NCBI GenBank assembly: GCA_018340375.1 | Contig: JAFFJZ010000007.1 | Span: 24,092,001 to 24,156,000 of the forward strand | Origin: Gonatopus flavifemur | Lineage: Eukaryota > Arthropoda > Insecta > Hymenoptera > Dryinidae | DNA length: 64,000 bases | Direction of reading: 5' to 3' | Part shown: positions 19,301-26,246 of the stretch, in pieces | How positions within the stretch are numbered: position 1 is the stretch's first letter | Layout of the letters: the number at the start of each line of letters is the position of its first letter | Program-made: the position numbers and the translations under genes | Notes under the pieces: model-generated | Told to the model about the DNA's origin: nothing | Database searches by the model: none | The model's input: only the letters and a program-made list of their open reading frames with translations

Positions 19301-22055
19301 GATTTATTCTTGTAAAATTTCAAAATTGTGTTATTCGTGGTAATATTATTCACATTTCGTAACTTTGTTTCTCGATTCAAACCATTCGACAATTTGAAAC
19401 ATTACTGCAGACAGTTGAATACAAGTTCACAAATTCGTTCCTTCAAAATGCAGAATTAAATCGCAAAATTCGGTAAACGAAATAGGGAATGAGTATTTTA
19501 ATTATCAACACGGATGTACGTGTGAATAAATTGTCATTGTTCGAAGGTACCACAAGAACCAGCCACATGTTGTATTGAAGCAAAGAGACTTCAAGTACTT
19601 GAAACTTTGTGAAATGGAGAACGTTATTGTGATGCTCGTCGTTCTTCTTGGCTGAAAGTAATAACTTATCATCATTGAAGAAGTACGCGATACGGTTGTA
19701 ATTTGAAACAACGATGTGCCAGGTTGTCTTACCTCGCACCGCTTATGTATTCTATTTTCCTCAAGAAATATCGCACGCGTAGTGAAACTGTAATGCTGTA
19801 TGGAATGATTGGTGGAGAATTTGGATTTAATTTCATTTACTCTGCATCAGATCTCGTGACTGAAATTCTGCAAGACGTTGCAATAAATTTTAGTATATTG
19901 ATGTAATGAATTTCATAATTAACGAATCTCCAAATGGGTTTTGTTTTTGTATACTGTCCAAAATTTCATTTCGTTTTTTGTTCTTATGCCCCGATCGATG
20001 ATGTATCGATGGGAATGAAACTTAATCCTCATTGGTTTTACAATATCGAATTTAAAACTGTTCCAATCATATCAATCAATTTCACTTGACGTTCTAACTT
20101 TTTATTATTTGATTTTATTCGAAATTTTACCCTACCGAGTCTGTCGATTCAAGTACCTTGTTACATTTGAAGAAAAAGTATTTCAACTTTGAATTCATAC
20201 CTGATGGTCTTCTTTGAGTACATACGTTGCTTCTCTCGTTCTGTGACTTTTTTCAAATTCCCAATCCATTCGCAACCATTTCCATTCGACTCAAGTTGAA
20301 AATCTGTAATTGAAAAACGATAATATATAATCGATATACAATTTCCATTTGAAATATGTGAAAAATGCACAAGAAATCTCATAAAATATTGATATCCAAT
20401 CTTGAAAAGAATCGATCCTTTTTTGTGGAAAAATATCGAATTTTTATGTTTTATAAAAATGAATTTTATAAGAAAGATTGATATCACTATAGTCAAATGA
20501 TCATTCTGTAGCAATTAAACATATATTCATCTTCCTTTTTTTTTACCATGCAAATGAAGAGTGGATAAACCCACCCCATCGCTATAAAAAAATCAACCAT
20601 TTTAAACAAAAGTTTCAAAGACATGGAAAGATACAACTGATATAAAAAGTTAAAACAAGGGTGCTACGAGACGAAGGAATTCATTTCATCGACTTCTTTC
20701 CAGAGATAAAATTGTGTGGAGAATTCAATAGAAGAAAAATTTATTTCGTCTGTGCGCATAATATCTGTGATGCGAATAGAATAAATGATCGAAAATGGTT
20801 TCAAAGAAAGGACAAGAGAAAAATCACACGGCGGGAACTGATAGACTACTCGTGGATCCTAATAGGCCACTGATCAAATTTTTTGTTCAATATCTTCCCC
20901 AGTTCTTTGATATCTGAATCCAATAAAAATGAACATAAGTGAATAAGTGATGAAAGTGACTTACCGTCGAGTGAATTGTTGAAAGAATCAAGCGGTGGAA
21001 GACGAATGTCCACAGTTGTAAATAAACTAATAGATAAATGAATAAATAAATTAAATTTCATTTCGTGTGATCAAATTTCTTGATTCGAAGATTCTAGTTT
21101 CACTCTTAGTTTTACTAGTTTGTTTTGGTACATGATTATAGGACAATAAATCTACTGGAATATTGGAAATTATTGCACTTTTGCAGAAAAATTGCAACAC
21201 AATAAGAATATTGTGAAAAAATTTTTCAGCCTAATCATTTGAATGACATGATTCAAAATGAATGAAATCCAATGCAACGATGTTTCGAGAGGTTTATAGA
21301 ATATTCAACCATAGTTATTGTATTAAACATGCAGCTCATGGAAAGGAAGTGAATGCTCTCCCTGTCCAAATCTGGAAGTTCCTCCGTAAAAATTAGATCA
21401 AGAATTTTTTGTCACGGAAATCATAAGCGAGGAAGTTTTTTCTATTTTTTCTTAGTACGTGCGGAATTTTCATGTTTTTCCTCTACTTTTATGATGTTTT
21501 CATGAAAAAAAGAAGATCTTTGAGGAATGTTTGTTTTATTGCTATGACTTGACAGCATCGTTTACTTCTTTTTTTTTTATCAGAATTCCTATTCCAATAG
21601 GAAGGATACTAGTGTAGTATATGAATCCCAATGTGACTTTCAATGTGAAAAATTGTATTTATCAAAAACCTGAATCTGTTTTCACAGAAATTGTATTTAA
21701 ACTTCCTAATTGCGTGTAGTATGAGTACTAGAGATGGGCGATACGTATCGATATCGATACGTTTCTATAACATAAGTATCAAGTTTTTATCAGAATTTTA
21801 TTGAAATGTATTTCAACTAGTTATAAATTCTATAGAAACGTATCGATATCGGTACGTATCGCCCATCTCTAATGAGTACTCAACCAGCGAGAATTCCTTC
21901 CTGTGAAAAATTTGTACAAGTGATTTACGGGATCCACTCACTGAATTTTTATTAATGTGTCTCTTGAATGTTGTAATTCGAGTAATTCATTATTCTATGA
22001 ATTATTCATACAAGTTGATATATTTTCAGTGCAGCCCACGAACGATGAATGGTAA
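3383..22055 (+). CDS. Cad87A: Cadherin-23-like cadherin, probable Cad87A orthologue (5' part outside window)
   Basis: This is a single-pass calcium-dependent adhesion protein. Fourteen exons chain without a phase conflict (3383-4337, 4929-5087, 5314-5491, 5933-6212, 9240-9543, 9618-11404, 11469-11681, 11892-11980, 12290-12373, 12481-12549, 17377-17580, 17876-18094, 18470-18643, 18887-19260), and a tentative terminal exon lies at 22030-22055. The visible product is about 1,704 residues. It has 11 cadherin repeats (the first incomplete), a membrane-adjacent domain (about residues 1290-1395), one TM helix (about 1411-1436) and a tail of about 270 residues. Repeats show DRE, DxD and DxNDN calcium motifs. 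YILDDQK at the end of the last repeat and the following NITxxL...NVTG and YNVLD-like segments match the cadherin-23 type. The missing N-terminus would bring the length near the roughly 1,950-2,000 residues I recall for fly Cad87A. The alternative is Cad99C/protocadherin-15, which I think fits the juxtamembrane part less well. Confidence 0.78.
4338..4928 (+). other. Intron, nothing notable
   Basis: 591 bp between donor GTGAGT and acceptor CCAACGCAG. No repeat or ORF of interest seen. Confidence 0.8.
4929..5087 (+). CDS. Cad87A: Cadherin gene exon 2 of the visible set
   Basis: Acceptor CAACGCAG, donor GTAGGC at 5088. In frame with the previous exon it reads GSDAWQPDFLGAPYEFWVGANVPIG and onward (written in part). 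This is the start of a divergent cadherin repeat with the usual P-x-G-T/S-x-V-G-x-I strand but without the glutamate of the XEX motif. Confidence 0.85.
5314..5491 (+). CDS. Cad87A: Cadherin gene exon 3 of the visible set
   Basis: Acceptor TAATTACAG, donor GTTAGT at 5492 (a weaker donor that is nonetheless the only one keeping phase). It encodes the second half of the divergent repeat: FAVEERSGTITV, a D-Y-D variant of the DRE motif, and the linker HVVDPNDERG, which departs from DxNDN. The exon ends after two codon bases, completed by the G of the next exon. Confidence 0.85.
5492..5932 (+). other. Intron, nothing notable
   Basis: 441 bp between GTTAGT and TTGATTACAG. No element recognised. Confidence 0.75.
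5933..6212 (+). CDS. Cad87A: Cadherin gene exon 4 of the visible set
   Basis: Acceptor TGATTACAG, donor GTAAGA at 6213. It encodes a weakly conserved repeat beginning LIFHAKENVPGIRIGRV, with NISEDGTLFAPNGLDRE carrying the DRE motif, and ends at IGVFQ in phase 0. The next exon, 3 kb downstream, continues directly with VRIIVDDENDHAP. Confidence 0.9.
6271..7804. mobile_element. ~1.5-kb element with CGCACTGCAAAAA ends and internal tRNA-like segment
   Basis: CGCACTGCAAAAA at 6271 is inverted as TTTTTGCAGTGCG at 7792-7804, followed on both sides by an AAGATAT-type subterminal word. The last 45 bp also form their own hairpin (CACTGCAAAA... TTTTTGCAGTG). The interior has two blocks rich in the words TCTTCAAGAA and AAGATATCTT (6590-6800 and 7430-7600) that are inverted to one another, and a tRNA-like segment at 7304-7357. 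No transposase and no clear target duplication. It occupies half of the 3-kb intron. Confidence 0.6.
7304..7357 (+). other. tRNA-like Pol III promoter segment (A box and B box)
   Basis: TAGCTCAAGTGACTGAGG resembles an A box with D-arm, and GGTTCGATTCC is a near-consensus B box 26 bp after it. The acceptor stem does not pair, so this is not a functional tRNA gene. It looks like the promoter part of a tRNA-derived SINE or a tRNA relic within the 6271-7804 element. Confidence 0.6.
8019..8726. mobile_element. ~0.7-kb MITE with CCCAGATAGCACA ends
   Basis: CCCAGATAGCACA at 8019 is inverted at 8714-8726. Inner arms keep matching words such as GAATTC and TCATTAAG in inverted order. There is no ORF, and no target duplication could be confirmed. 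The ends resemble those of the elements at 33877-34155 and near 47684 and 54764 (core ATAGCACA). Confidence 0.75.
8727..9239 (+). other. Remainder of the 3-kb cadherin intron
   Basis: No repeat recognised. It ends in the acceptor AATTTCCAG at 9231-9239. Confidence 0.7.
9240..9543 (+). CDS. Cad87A: Cadherin gene exon 5 of the visible set
   Basis: Acceptor AATTTCCAG, donor GTAAGG at 9544. It starts in phase 0 with the linker VDDENDHAPLF. It then encodes a standard repeat: MENSPAGTEV, the SATDMDEGINQN calcium segment, LDREEKSNYDLKIVAKDG. It ends after one base of a glycine codon. Confidence 0.93.
9618..11404 (+). CDS. Cad87A: Cadherin gene exon 6 of the visible set, large exon with about four ECs
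   Basis: Acceptor ATATTCTCAG, donor GTTAGT at 11405, 1,787 bp. Linkers in order are VEDVNDNAPSF, VVDVNDHPPIF, VLDVNDNAPNF, the atypical IIPVEDSNPEED, and IKDVNDNSPRF. Between the first linker and LLLVPENVTIGAP is an acidic insert (about 9690-9835, with DDNNDEDEN). The exon ends in phase 0 at VVKVE; the next exon supplies AFDPDEGLNG of the last repeat. The codon pattern is consistent across the exon and there are no stops. Confidence 0.95.
11469..11681 (+). CDS. Cad87A: Cadherin gene exon 7 of the visible set
   Basis: Acceptor ATATTTAG after a 64-bp intron, donor GTGAGT at 11682. It encodes most of the last cadherin repeat: AFDPDEGLNGEIRY, FAIDPMSGQVRSV, FDVKATDRRGAENG, ending SIVNVF in phase 0. 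Confidence 0.93.
11892..11980 (+). CDS. Cad87A: Cadherin gene exon 8, start of membrane-adjacent domain
   Basis: Acceptor CCGTTAG, donor GTGAGT at 11981. It reads VYILDDQKQVVMVVGQRPTD and onward. YILDDQK closes the last repeat and is the motif I associate with cadherin-23. The rest opens the membrane-adjacent domain. It ends after two codon bases. Confidence 0.92.
12290..12373 (+). CDS. Cad87A: Cadherin gene exon 9, membrane-adjacent domain
   Basis: Acceptor GTAATTACAG, donor GTGAGT at 12374. It encodes VLHNVTGLDIRVRKLEPHI and onward; the NVTG glycosylation site sits where cadherin-23 has NITG. Phase 2 at both ends, 84 bp. Confidence 0.9.
12481..12549 (+). CDS. Cad87A: Cadherin gene exon 10, membrane-adjacent domain
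   Basis: Acceptor TCATTTCCAG, donor GTGAGT at 12550. It encodes TDMYLYAIDPHLNIMIDMDT and continues the ferredoxin-like membrane-adjacent domain. Phase 2 at both ends, so it could be skipped without changing frame. The next intron is 4.8 kb. Confidence 0.9.
12790..13146 (-). pseudogene. Remnant of a psq-type HTH (pogo/Tigger transposase N-terminus)
   Basis: The reading frame contains IRTAAKLKGFPLTTLERYCEKF, close to the pattern AAxxFGVPxTTLxRYVKKF of HTH_psq domains, followed by NYKIPEDDKNLAFHLRKL, like the segment after that domain. The N-terminal lead and the whole DDE catalytic part are missing. Assignment is by pattern only. The alternative is a host psq protein retrocopy, less likely given the surrounding inverted repeats. 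Confidence 0.45.
12811..13699. mobile_element. pogo-like relic with repeated GATCCACTGT motif
   Basis: The word GATCCACTGT or its complement occurs near 12814, 12979, 13010, 13297, 13321, 13668 and 13686. The extreme copies are inverted (CACAGTGGATCAC at the left, GTGATCCACTGTCAC at the right), giving terminal inverted repeats. The minus strand keeps a helix-turn-helix segment of the psq type found in pogo/Tigger transposases. The element is internally deleted and sits in the 4.8-kb cadherin intron. Confidence 0.6.
13700..14269. other. Intron sequence without a recognisable element
   Basis: A stretch near 14209-14275 (GGGTGATTTTGCGCCC...) resembles the GC-rich stretch near 15010-15065, so both may belong to one unrecognised repeat family. 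Confidence 0.4.
14270..14600. repeat. Tandem duplication, ~145-bp unit
   Basis: GACCAATCGATTCAGAATTC appears at about 14318 and 14461 with conserved flanks (TGATGAGAAAATTTTT before and GAACATGAGAGAAAGG after), giving two near copies and a partial third. Confidence 0.8.
14604..14816. mobile_element. Near-perfect fold-back MITE, GGGGAGAGTTGCC ends
   Basis: Arms of about 90 bp, starting GGGGAGAGTTGCCTTGATTG, are inverted almost perfectly. They surround a loop near 14700. TA precedes the left end. Confidence 0.9.
14818..14859. repeat. AT/ATATATG microsatellite
   Basis: Alternating TA with occasional G, directly after the fold-back MITE. Confidence 0.85.
14860..15084. other. GC- and CpG-rich island in the intron
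   Basis: Markedly richer in G+C and CpG than its surroundings (CGCCGCGTGGGAGG, GCGCCCCTGGCGGGAG). No ORF with family resemblance. It may be the end of a transposon family. Confidence 0.4.
15085..15284. mobile_element. 200-bp fold-back MITE, CACAGTAAAAAGTG ends, TA duplication
   Basis: TA at 15083-15084 and 15285-15286. The arms CACAGTAAAAAGTGAAACTT... and their complement run about 85 bp with few mismatches. A diverged copy is at 60172-60318. Confidence 0.92.
15603..15698. mobile_element. Small fold-back MITE, CACTGAAGAAAAATAG ends
   Basis: The left arm (CACTGAAGAAAAATAG, TGTTCATC, GTGGGAAATTT) is mirrored on the right (AAATTTCCCAC, GGTGAACA, CTATTTTTTCC). TA precedes the left end. Confidence 0.6.
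15776..15890. repeat. 31-bp tandem repeat, 3.7 copies, each with a CCCGCT/AGCGGG hairpin
   Basis: Units start at 15776, 15807, 15838 and 15869 with consensus TTTTCCTCCCGCTGCGAGCG followed by GGCAGAAAGTA. Each complete unit can fold a 6-bp stem (CCCGCT with AGCGGG) over a 3-base loop; in the first unit the pairing is reduced by substitutions. It is an intronic minisatellite. Confidence 0.9.
15891..16286. other. Intron sequence, no element recognised
   Basis: Open frames here are short and show no family resemblance. Confidence 0.5.
16287..17162. mobile_element. Transposon relic with repeated ACCCGGT motif
   Basis: The left end AGGTTGGATGAAACCGGGTACC is inverted imperfectly at the right as GGTACCCGGCTCGACCCACCT (each quoted in part). 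Further copies of the CCGGGTA/TACCCGG core are at about 16478, 16506 and 16800. A + strand segment near 16820-16960 (TRRGQYGLDRLCVALGKLL, then after a stop CLFLDRVVRHLKL) vaguely recalls a psq-type helix-turn-helix. The design parallels the 12811-13699 relic. Confidence 0.45.
17377..17580 (+). CDS. Cad87A: Cadherin gene exon 11, transmembrane helix
   Basis: Acceptor CATATTTTCAG, donor GTACGT at 17581. It first completes the membrane-adjacent domain (LEIKQELEEYHVLEIGN), then encodes the hydrophobic run VGFVVLGCVVFVGAFITALC, then CIRRNQR as the stop-transfer sequence. This fixes the orientation with the repeats outside the cell. Confidence 0.94.
17581..17875 (+). other. Intron, nothing notable
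   Basis: 295 bp; ends in the acceptor GATTCTATTAG. Confidence 0.7.
17876..18094 (+). CDS. Cad87A: Cadherin gene exon 12, cytoplasmic tail
   Basis: Acceptor TCTATTAG, donor GTAAGT at 18095, phase 2 at both ends. It encodes RKRRERTLFSRTGPFGFALT, a Ser/Thr-rich stretch, then HYDPEPFC, which recalls the DPFC motif of the cadherin-23 tail. Its open frame extends upstream of the acceptor, but only the spliced part fits the phase. Confidence 0.85.
18095..18469 (+). other. Intron, nothing notable
   Basis: 375 bp; ends in the acceptor GGTTTTCTAG at 18460-18469. Confidence 0.7.
18470..18643 (+). CDS. Cad87A: Cadherin gene exon 13, cytoplasmic tail
   Basis: Acceptor GTTTTCTAG, donor GTTCGT at 18644 (unusual at position 3, but phase-consistent). 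It encodes a low-complexity tail: MGVGGGKQH, then SSGQDSG, then SCHCSHSSSPSSGESS. Phase 2 at both ends, so it could be alternatively skipped. Confidence 0.75.
18887..19260 (+). CDS. Cad87A: Cadherin gene exon 14, cytoplasmic tail
   Basis: Acceptor TTTTTTTCAG, donor GTAAGT at 19261. It encodes a basic, Ser/Asn/Arg-rich tail (GYEDSLKSLQRRERN, TTRRRQRFNSFSNGE, HRRARSEIEHNLTESV), with no known domain seen. It ends after one codon base. If intron 14 were retained, translation would stop seven codons later (GKWIVH*), giving a possible alternative C-terminus. Confidence 0.82.
19261..22029 (+). other. Putative last intron; no coding exon recognised
   Basis: 2.8 kb of AT-rich DNA. It contains one short fold-back element at 21731-21871. 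Short open frames on both strands show no family resemblance. The acceptor GATATATTTTCAG ends it at 22029 if the terminal exon is real. Confidence 0.5.
21731..21871. mobile_element. Fold-back element, AGAGATGGGCGATACG ends
   Basis: AGAGATGGGCGATACGTATC at the left is mirrored exactly at the right. The arm continues GATATCGATACGTTTCTATA with one mismatch. The loop is about 60 bp. The word ATACGTATCGATATCGATACG is itself nearly palindromic. No ORF. Confidence 0.88.
22030..22055 (+). CDS. Cad87A: Tentative terminal exon of the cadherin gene
   Basis: Acceptor ATATTTTCAG; joined in phase it adds VQPTNDEW and a TAA stop. An AATAAA follows 80 bp later. The exon is too short to prove by coding content. 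An alternative acceptor at 19410 would end the protein after DS, and exons further downstream cannot be excluded. Confidence 0.35.
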
Positions 22056-22135
22056 TGTGGACAAAATGTATGATATATAATTTACACGTTGTACTTTTCA
22101 ATTATGTGAACATCAATTCTCGTGTCCAGGATGTA

Positions 22136-22141
22136 AATAAA
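22136..22141 (+). terminator. Possible poly(A) signal AATAAA
   Basis: AATAAA about 80 bp after the tentative stop codon of the cadherin gene. In AT-rich DNA this hexamer is common, so the support is mainly positional. Confidence 0.35.
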
Positions 22142-22268
22142 TTATGCGAATGTTGAATGTTATAGTTGAAAGTTAAGACATTGTTAATTTGTACAGGATA
22201 CGTGTATCGATATTGTGAGTTATGTTTTAATTCATATAATATGTATATTAAAGAAGAGAAAGAGAAAA

Positions 22269-22412
22269 ATGAACAAAGTCATACGTAAAATATTAATTAT
22301 CGTAATTTGTTTATTGTTACTGCAATCGAATGAAGTTGAAGCGCTACGCCGACCTGATGAATGTTTTTATATAATCAGTGAATTTCGATTGAAGAAAACT
22401 AGCAGGCCGTGA
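22269..22412 (+). CDS. Hypothetical 47-residue ORF with signal-peptide-like start
   Basis: MNKVIRKILIIVICLLLLQS is a textbook signal peptide (basic n-region, hydrophobic core), followed by NEVEA as a plausible cleavage site and then a short basic remainder with a single cysteine (LRRPDECFYIISEF). The start context is AAAAATGA. It could be a chance ORF in AT-rich DNA, the first exon of a secreted protein, or a short peptide gene. I recognise no family. Confidence 0.25.
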   Translation: MNKVIRKILIIVICLLLLQSNEVEALRRPDECFYIISEFRLKKTSRP

Positions 22413-25400
22413 AGAAATGTGCCTCATTGTTGGGAGAATAAGAAATCTTTCCCTAAGGAAGGGAAATTTTGGAACCTCATTGGGAGATTGCGGTTTCTCG
22501 TAGCTTTATATGAGAATGTCACTGATGTTCAATTTGGATTTATGAAGTCAAAGAAAAATAATCTAAATTCATTTGAATATAATTATATATAATTCAAAGA
22601 AATATCTCGCTTTTGGCTTCTTCGCGACTATGCTGTGAAACATGAGTTCAAATTTCTCATACGGAGAAAAAAGAAATTCGTTGTGCCCAATTAAAATAAC
22701 CAATTTTTTGCAATAACGTGTCACATCTCTTTAGCTACGACCGCAGTTTTTCAGCTGTGGCTCCACCAAAAATTATTTGCTATTTTGTATATATTACTGA
22801 AACTTTTTCTAGTCGAGCCAAAAATTTGCTGTTTCAGTTAACCATGTTGCTTTCTCAGCAATCCAGTTGGCTGTGGTAGCAAAATTTTAGCTAGGTTAGC
22901 AAAAAGATTTGCCATTTTGTACATGACACCTCGATTGACTGCGTCAGGAAATTTTTTCTTTCGTGCAACTGAGAAATTTTCCATGTTTAGTGTGATGCAG
23001 AAGTGACGAATTACAATTATCTGACTTTTGATATTCAAGGGGAGGTTCTCATCGAGCGAATTTCGAAATAAGGTAATTTTCTCGACTTTTTTTTCTCAAG
23101 AAGGAAGTAAATTAAGAACTCGAGTTATTTGAAATTCATTAAATGGGTCTTAAAGTACATGAAAAACATTTTCTCAAGTTGAAGGATTCGTATCTCGAAA
23201 CTTTGAAGGGCGTTTTTCTCGGAACCATGTTTTTCAAGTTTGGCTCCACGATATCCCAAAAAGTACTGAACGAATTGCTTTTTTTTATTTTGAAGCTGAT
23301 TTAATTTATTGGAGAATGAACTTAAATGGAGACAGAGACTGTAACGTTATTCACTTTCGTTATTCATTCTATATAAAAAATATATAATAATACATATATT
23401 GTACACAAATTATGTATTTAATATATAGATTTTGTATATAATGAGTAACGAGAGTGAATAACGTTACAGTCCCTGAATGGAGATGACATTTGCCATTTTT
23501 TTTCTCTCTATAGCACTTTGAAGAGCAAAAAAAAGGTGAAAAAACGCTACCAAAAGTTTGCATGTCTGTCATTTTTTAAATTTCGGACTCTTCATTGGTT
23601 TTATTGGTACAACCTCCAAAAAACATAATATATTTCATAAAAATTTTTGGATTTTTGATTTCTGATTGTTTTTGTAAGTTTTGTTTTGTAAGTGGTGCCT
23701 GATTGATCACTATTTTTTTATGTGGTTATGTTTCAATACGTATCAACAATCCCCATGGCATTATTGTTTACTGAAAAAAATTTTTTTATGTACTTGAAGA
23801 TTCAATTAACAAGTGTGAAAACCCCCCGAGTCCTTCATTTACTCCCTTCCATGAAAAAAAAATTCGAGAAAATCACCTCATTTTGGGATCGCTAGATGAA
23901 AACCTCCCCTTAACTTCAGTTATAGCTTCACCAGAACGAAAAATATACTTGAATCGAAGATATCGAATCGTACAAGAAAGAAACAACAGACTCAACATGA
24001 CGGAAGTATTTTTTTCGTTGTTGCAAGAATATTTTCTCCGTGTGAAAACCTTGAAACCAACGAAATATCAACTTTTCTTGAACCTTCTTGCCACACATGT
24101 CATTGATATAAATTCTTTGCAAGAACAAATAATTTTCTGCAAAAAAGTCAAAAGCCTTCGTGAATTCTAGACAATTCATTCCGAATGAACTCCACTGACG
24201 AAACAATACAAGGGGGCAAAGGAATAAACCACGTGCCTTACATAAAAATTCATAGAAATACAAAAACCCATATTCGAACGAATATTTCATGATGTTGATA
24301 TTTTGTTTTTTGCTTTTTCTCAGCAAAAGAGAGGAAGAGAAAAAAATGCCATTATTACGTATTCTTAAATTAAGAAACGTTAATACACTTCGAGTAAGTA
24401 GTATCTATATATCGCAACTTTCTGTATTCCCTCCTGGATCTGCTTTAGCAGCTTAAGAATGAGATCCTTTGCTAACAAGAAGAAGAAAAAACAATCTTTT
24501 TCTCTCACTTCGATGTCACTACACGGATGTGAAATGTCGCTCCGAATTGAACCTTGAACTGGATATATTGTGTTTCATTATTTCTGTTAAATACCATAAA
24601 AGAATGAACAAGTAAGATATATGTACAACATTCCGTAAATATAAGTACTCGCAGTGTCATCCATCGTTGCCAAAGTACTTGTAATTTGAAAAGCTTTTGT
24701 GTTTTGTTATGTACATAGAACATAGGATTATTATTTTTGTACTCCACTTCGATCATGTAAATTTTCATGTAATTATCAATTAAAATTCTAAGATGTAAAT
24801 CATTCGTCATGGATTTGATTATTCATCATTCCTTAGTCGAAAATTCAAAGGAGTTTTTCAGGAAAGGAATATGAGCTCACTGTATTATATTTCGAATGAG
24901 CACAAAAATAAGTTAACTCGAATGATAAAATCCACACAATACACCAAGGAAAATATGGATGGGTGTGGTAATAAAACTGAGATGATCTGAAATGAATGAA
25001 AGTTTATTACAAGTCCATTTGAAATATTGTCATAAAATATTTATATCCGTATCATATGTTCTGACAACACGATAAAAGACTTCCCTGAAGATTTCCAAGT
25101 GGAAAGTAATCGCTGAATTATGTGATCAAACCACAATCGCGTTTGTTACAGAACAGAAAAGAAACATCACACTTCGTTTCCGTATCTCGTGAAGGTTAAT
25201 GCACGTCTAATATATAAAGATAGTTGTTGATCGCGATGAACAAACTAAATTCATTTGGATTTCAAGTCTCTTTCAAACCCGTTGGACCTCACAATGTATG
25301 AATTCAAGGACAAAGTTGAGAAACATCATTTGAGCTTTATCCTTCGAAGTTATCGGAATTTCTCTGCTTTCGTACTCCACGGAAGGATAGAGAGATCGAT

Positions 25401-26083
25401 TAGAATTGGGGATAAAATTTTACCCTCACTTTTGTACTTGAGCGACGATTAGTTACAGTTGACTGTGAAGCATGGATGCGATGCACTCAGTTTTTCTTTT
25501 TTTATTGCACTTTTCTTCGCTGAATGAGACTGAAAGAATTTTCGCTTGCCCTCCTCCGGCCCTCTCCAATAAATGATTCTTCACCGTGACACATTTCTTT
25601 TCGTCTTACCTATACACAATTTCCTCAAGCACTCGAGGAATGCTTTCACTTCGCAATCAAATCAGCGTGGGTGTTTTAATTACGGCGAAATGGTGATCGA
25701 GGAATCGCGCGGAAGAAAGGATTCCGCTTGAGGACCGATGCATAATCCACAATCGTGTGATGTTTAAGCGGATCGTGTATCGACATATCATATATGTTCA
25801 ATGGAGAATACCGCGCGATGAAGCGGTATTATGGATTCTAAAAGGGCATCCCACGTATCCAATTGTGCGGGATTTGTGAAAATTGTGAATGAAATTTCAT
25901 TAACATTCTTCTCATGTTATAAACAATGAGGAATGGAAGATGTGGGATTTGATTTTGAATTGTGGGTTTCTTTGATTCGTATTGTCTTTGTTCGGAACTT
26001 GGAGATTTCCACGAATTTTCTATTCGTAACGAGGGATAAACAGCCTATAAAGTTGTTTCGTTTAATATATTTTCACTTTTATA
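22413..26083. other. Intergenic DNA without a recognisable gene
   Basis: Contains the hairpin at 23336-23473 and a 22680-22930 stretch rich in the words GTAGCAAAATTT/TTTGCT that resembles 30185-30320, probably a decayed repeat. No exon with family resemblance was seen on either strand. Confidence 0.5.
23336..23473. repeat. Inverted repeat, GACTGTAACGTTATTCAC arms
   Basis: GACTGTAACGTTATTCACT at 23337 is inverted at 23450-23471, and the arm continues (TTCGTTA/TAACGAG). The loop is AT-rich (ATATATAATAATAC). Likely a MITE. Confidence 0.8.
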
Positions 26084-26246
26084 CACGGAGAGATAATTAT
26101 ATTTAAAATGACTATACAAACATACCAACGAGGGATCAGACTAGCCACATGAGACAAAATCATACGATCTTAGTTTAATTTACTATGAAAAATTTCCTTC
26201 GTCAGAATTCTTTCATAATAATTTGTAATACAATCATTTCTCCGTG
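26084..26246. mobile_element. MITE, CACGGAGA ends, TA duplication
   Basis: CACGGAGAGATAATTAT at the left, ATCATTTCTCCGTG at the right, flanked by TA on both sides. A member of the CACGGAG family dispersed through this window. Confidence 0.75.

Noticed and set aside
20161..20514. 117-codon ORF on the minus strand
   Set aside because: Lys/Phe/Ile-rich, typical of AT-rich non-coding DNA, with no recognisable motif.
3383..22055. Assignment as Cad99C/protocadherin-15
   Set aside because: The membrane-adjacent domain also has an AIDP-type segment as in protocadherin-15, but YILDDQK, NITxxL spacing and DPEPFC in the tail fit cadherin-23 better, and at least 11 repeats are visible with more missing upstream. 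Kept as an alternative only.
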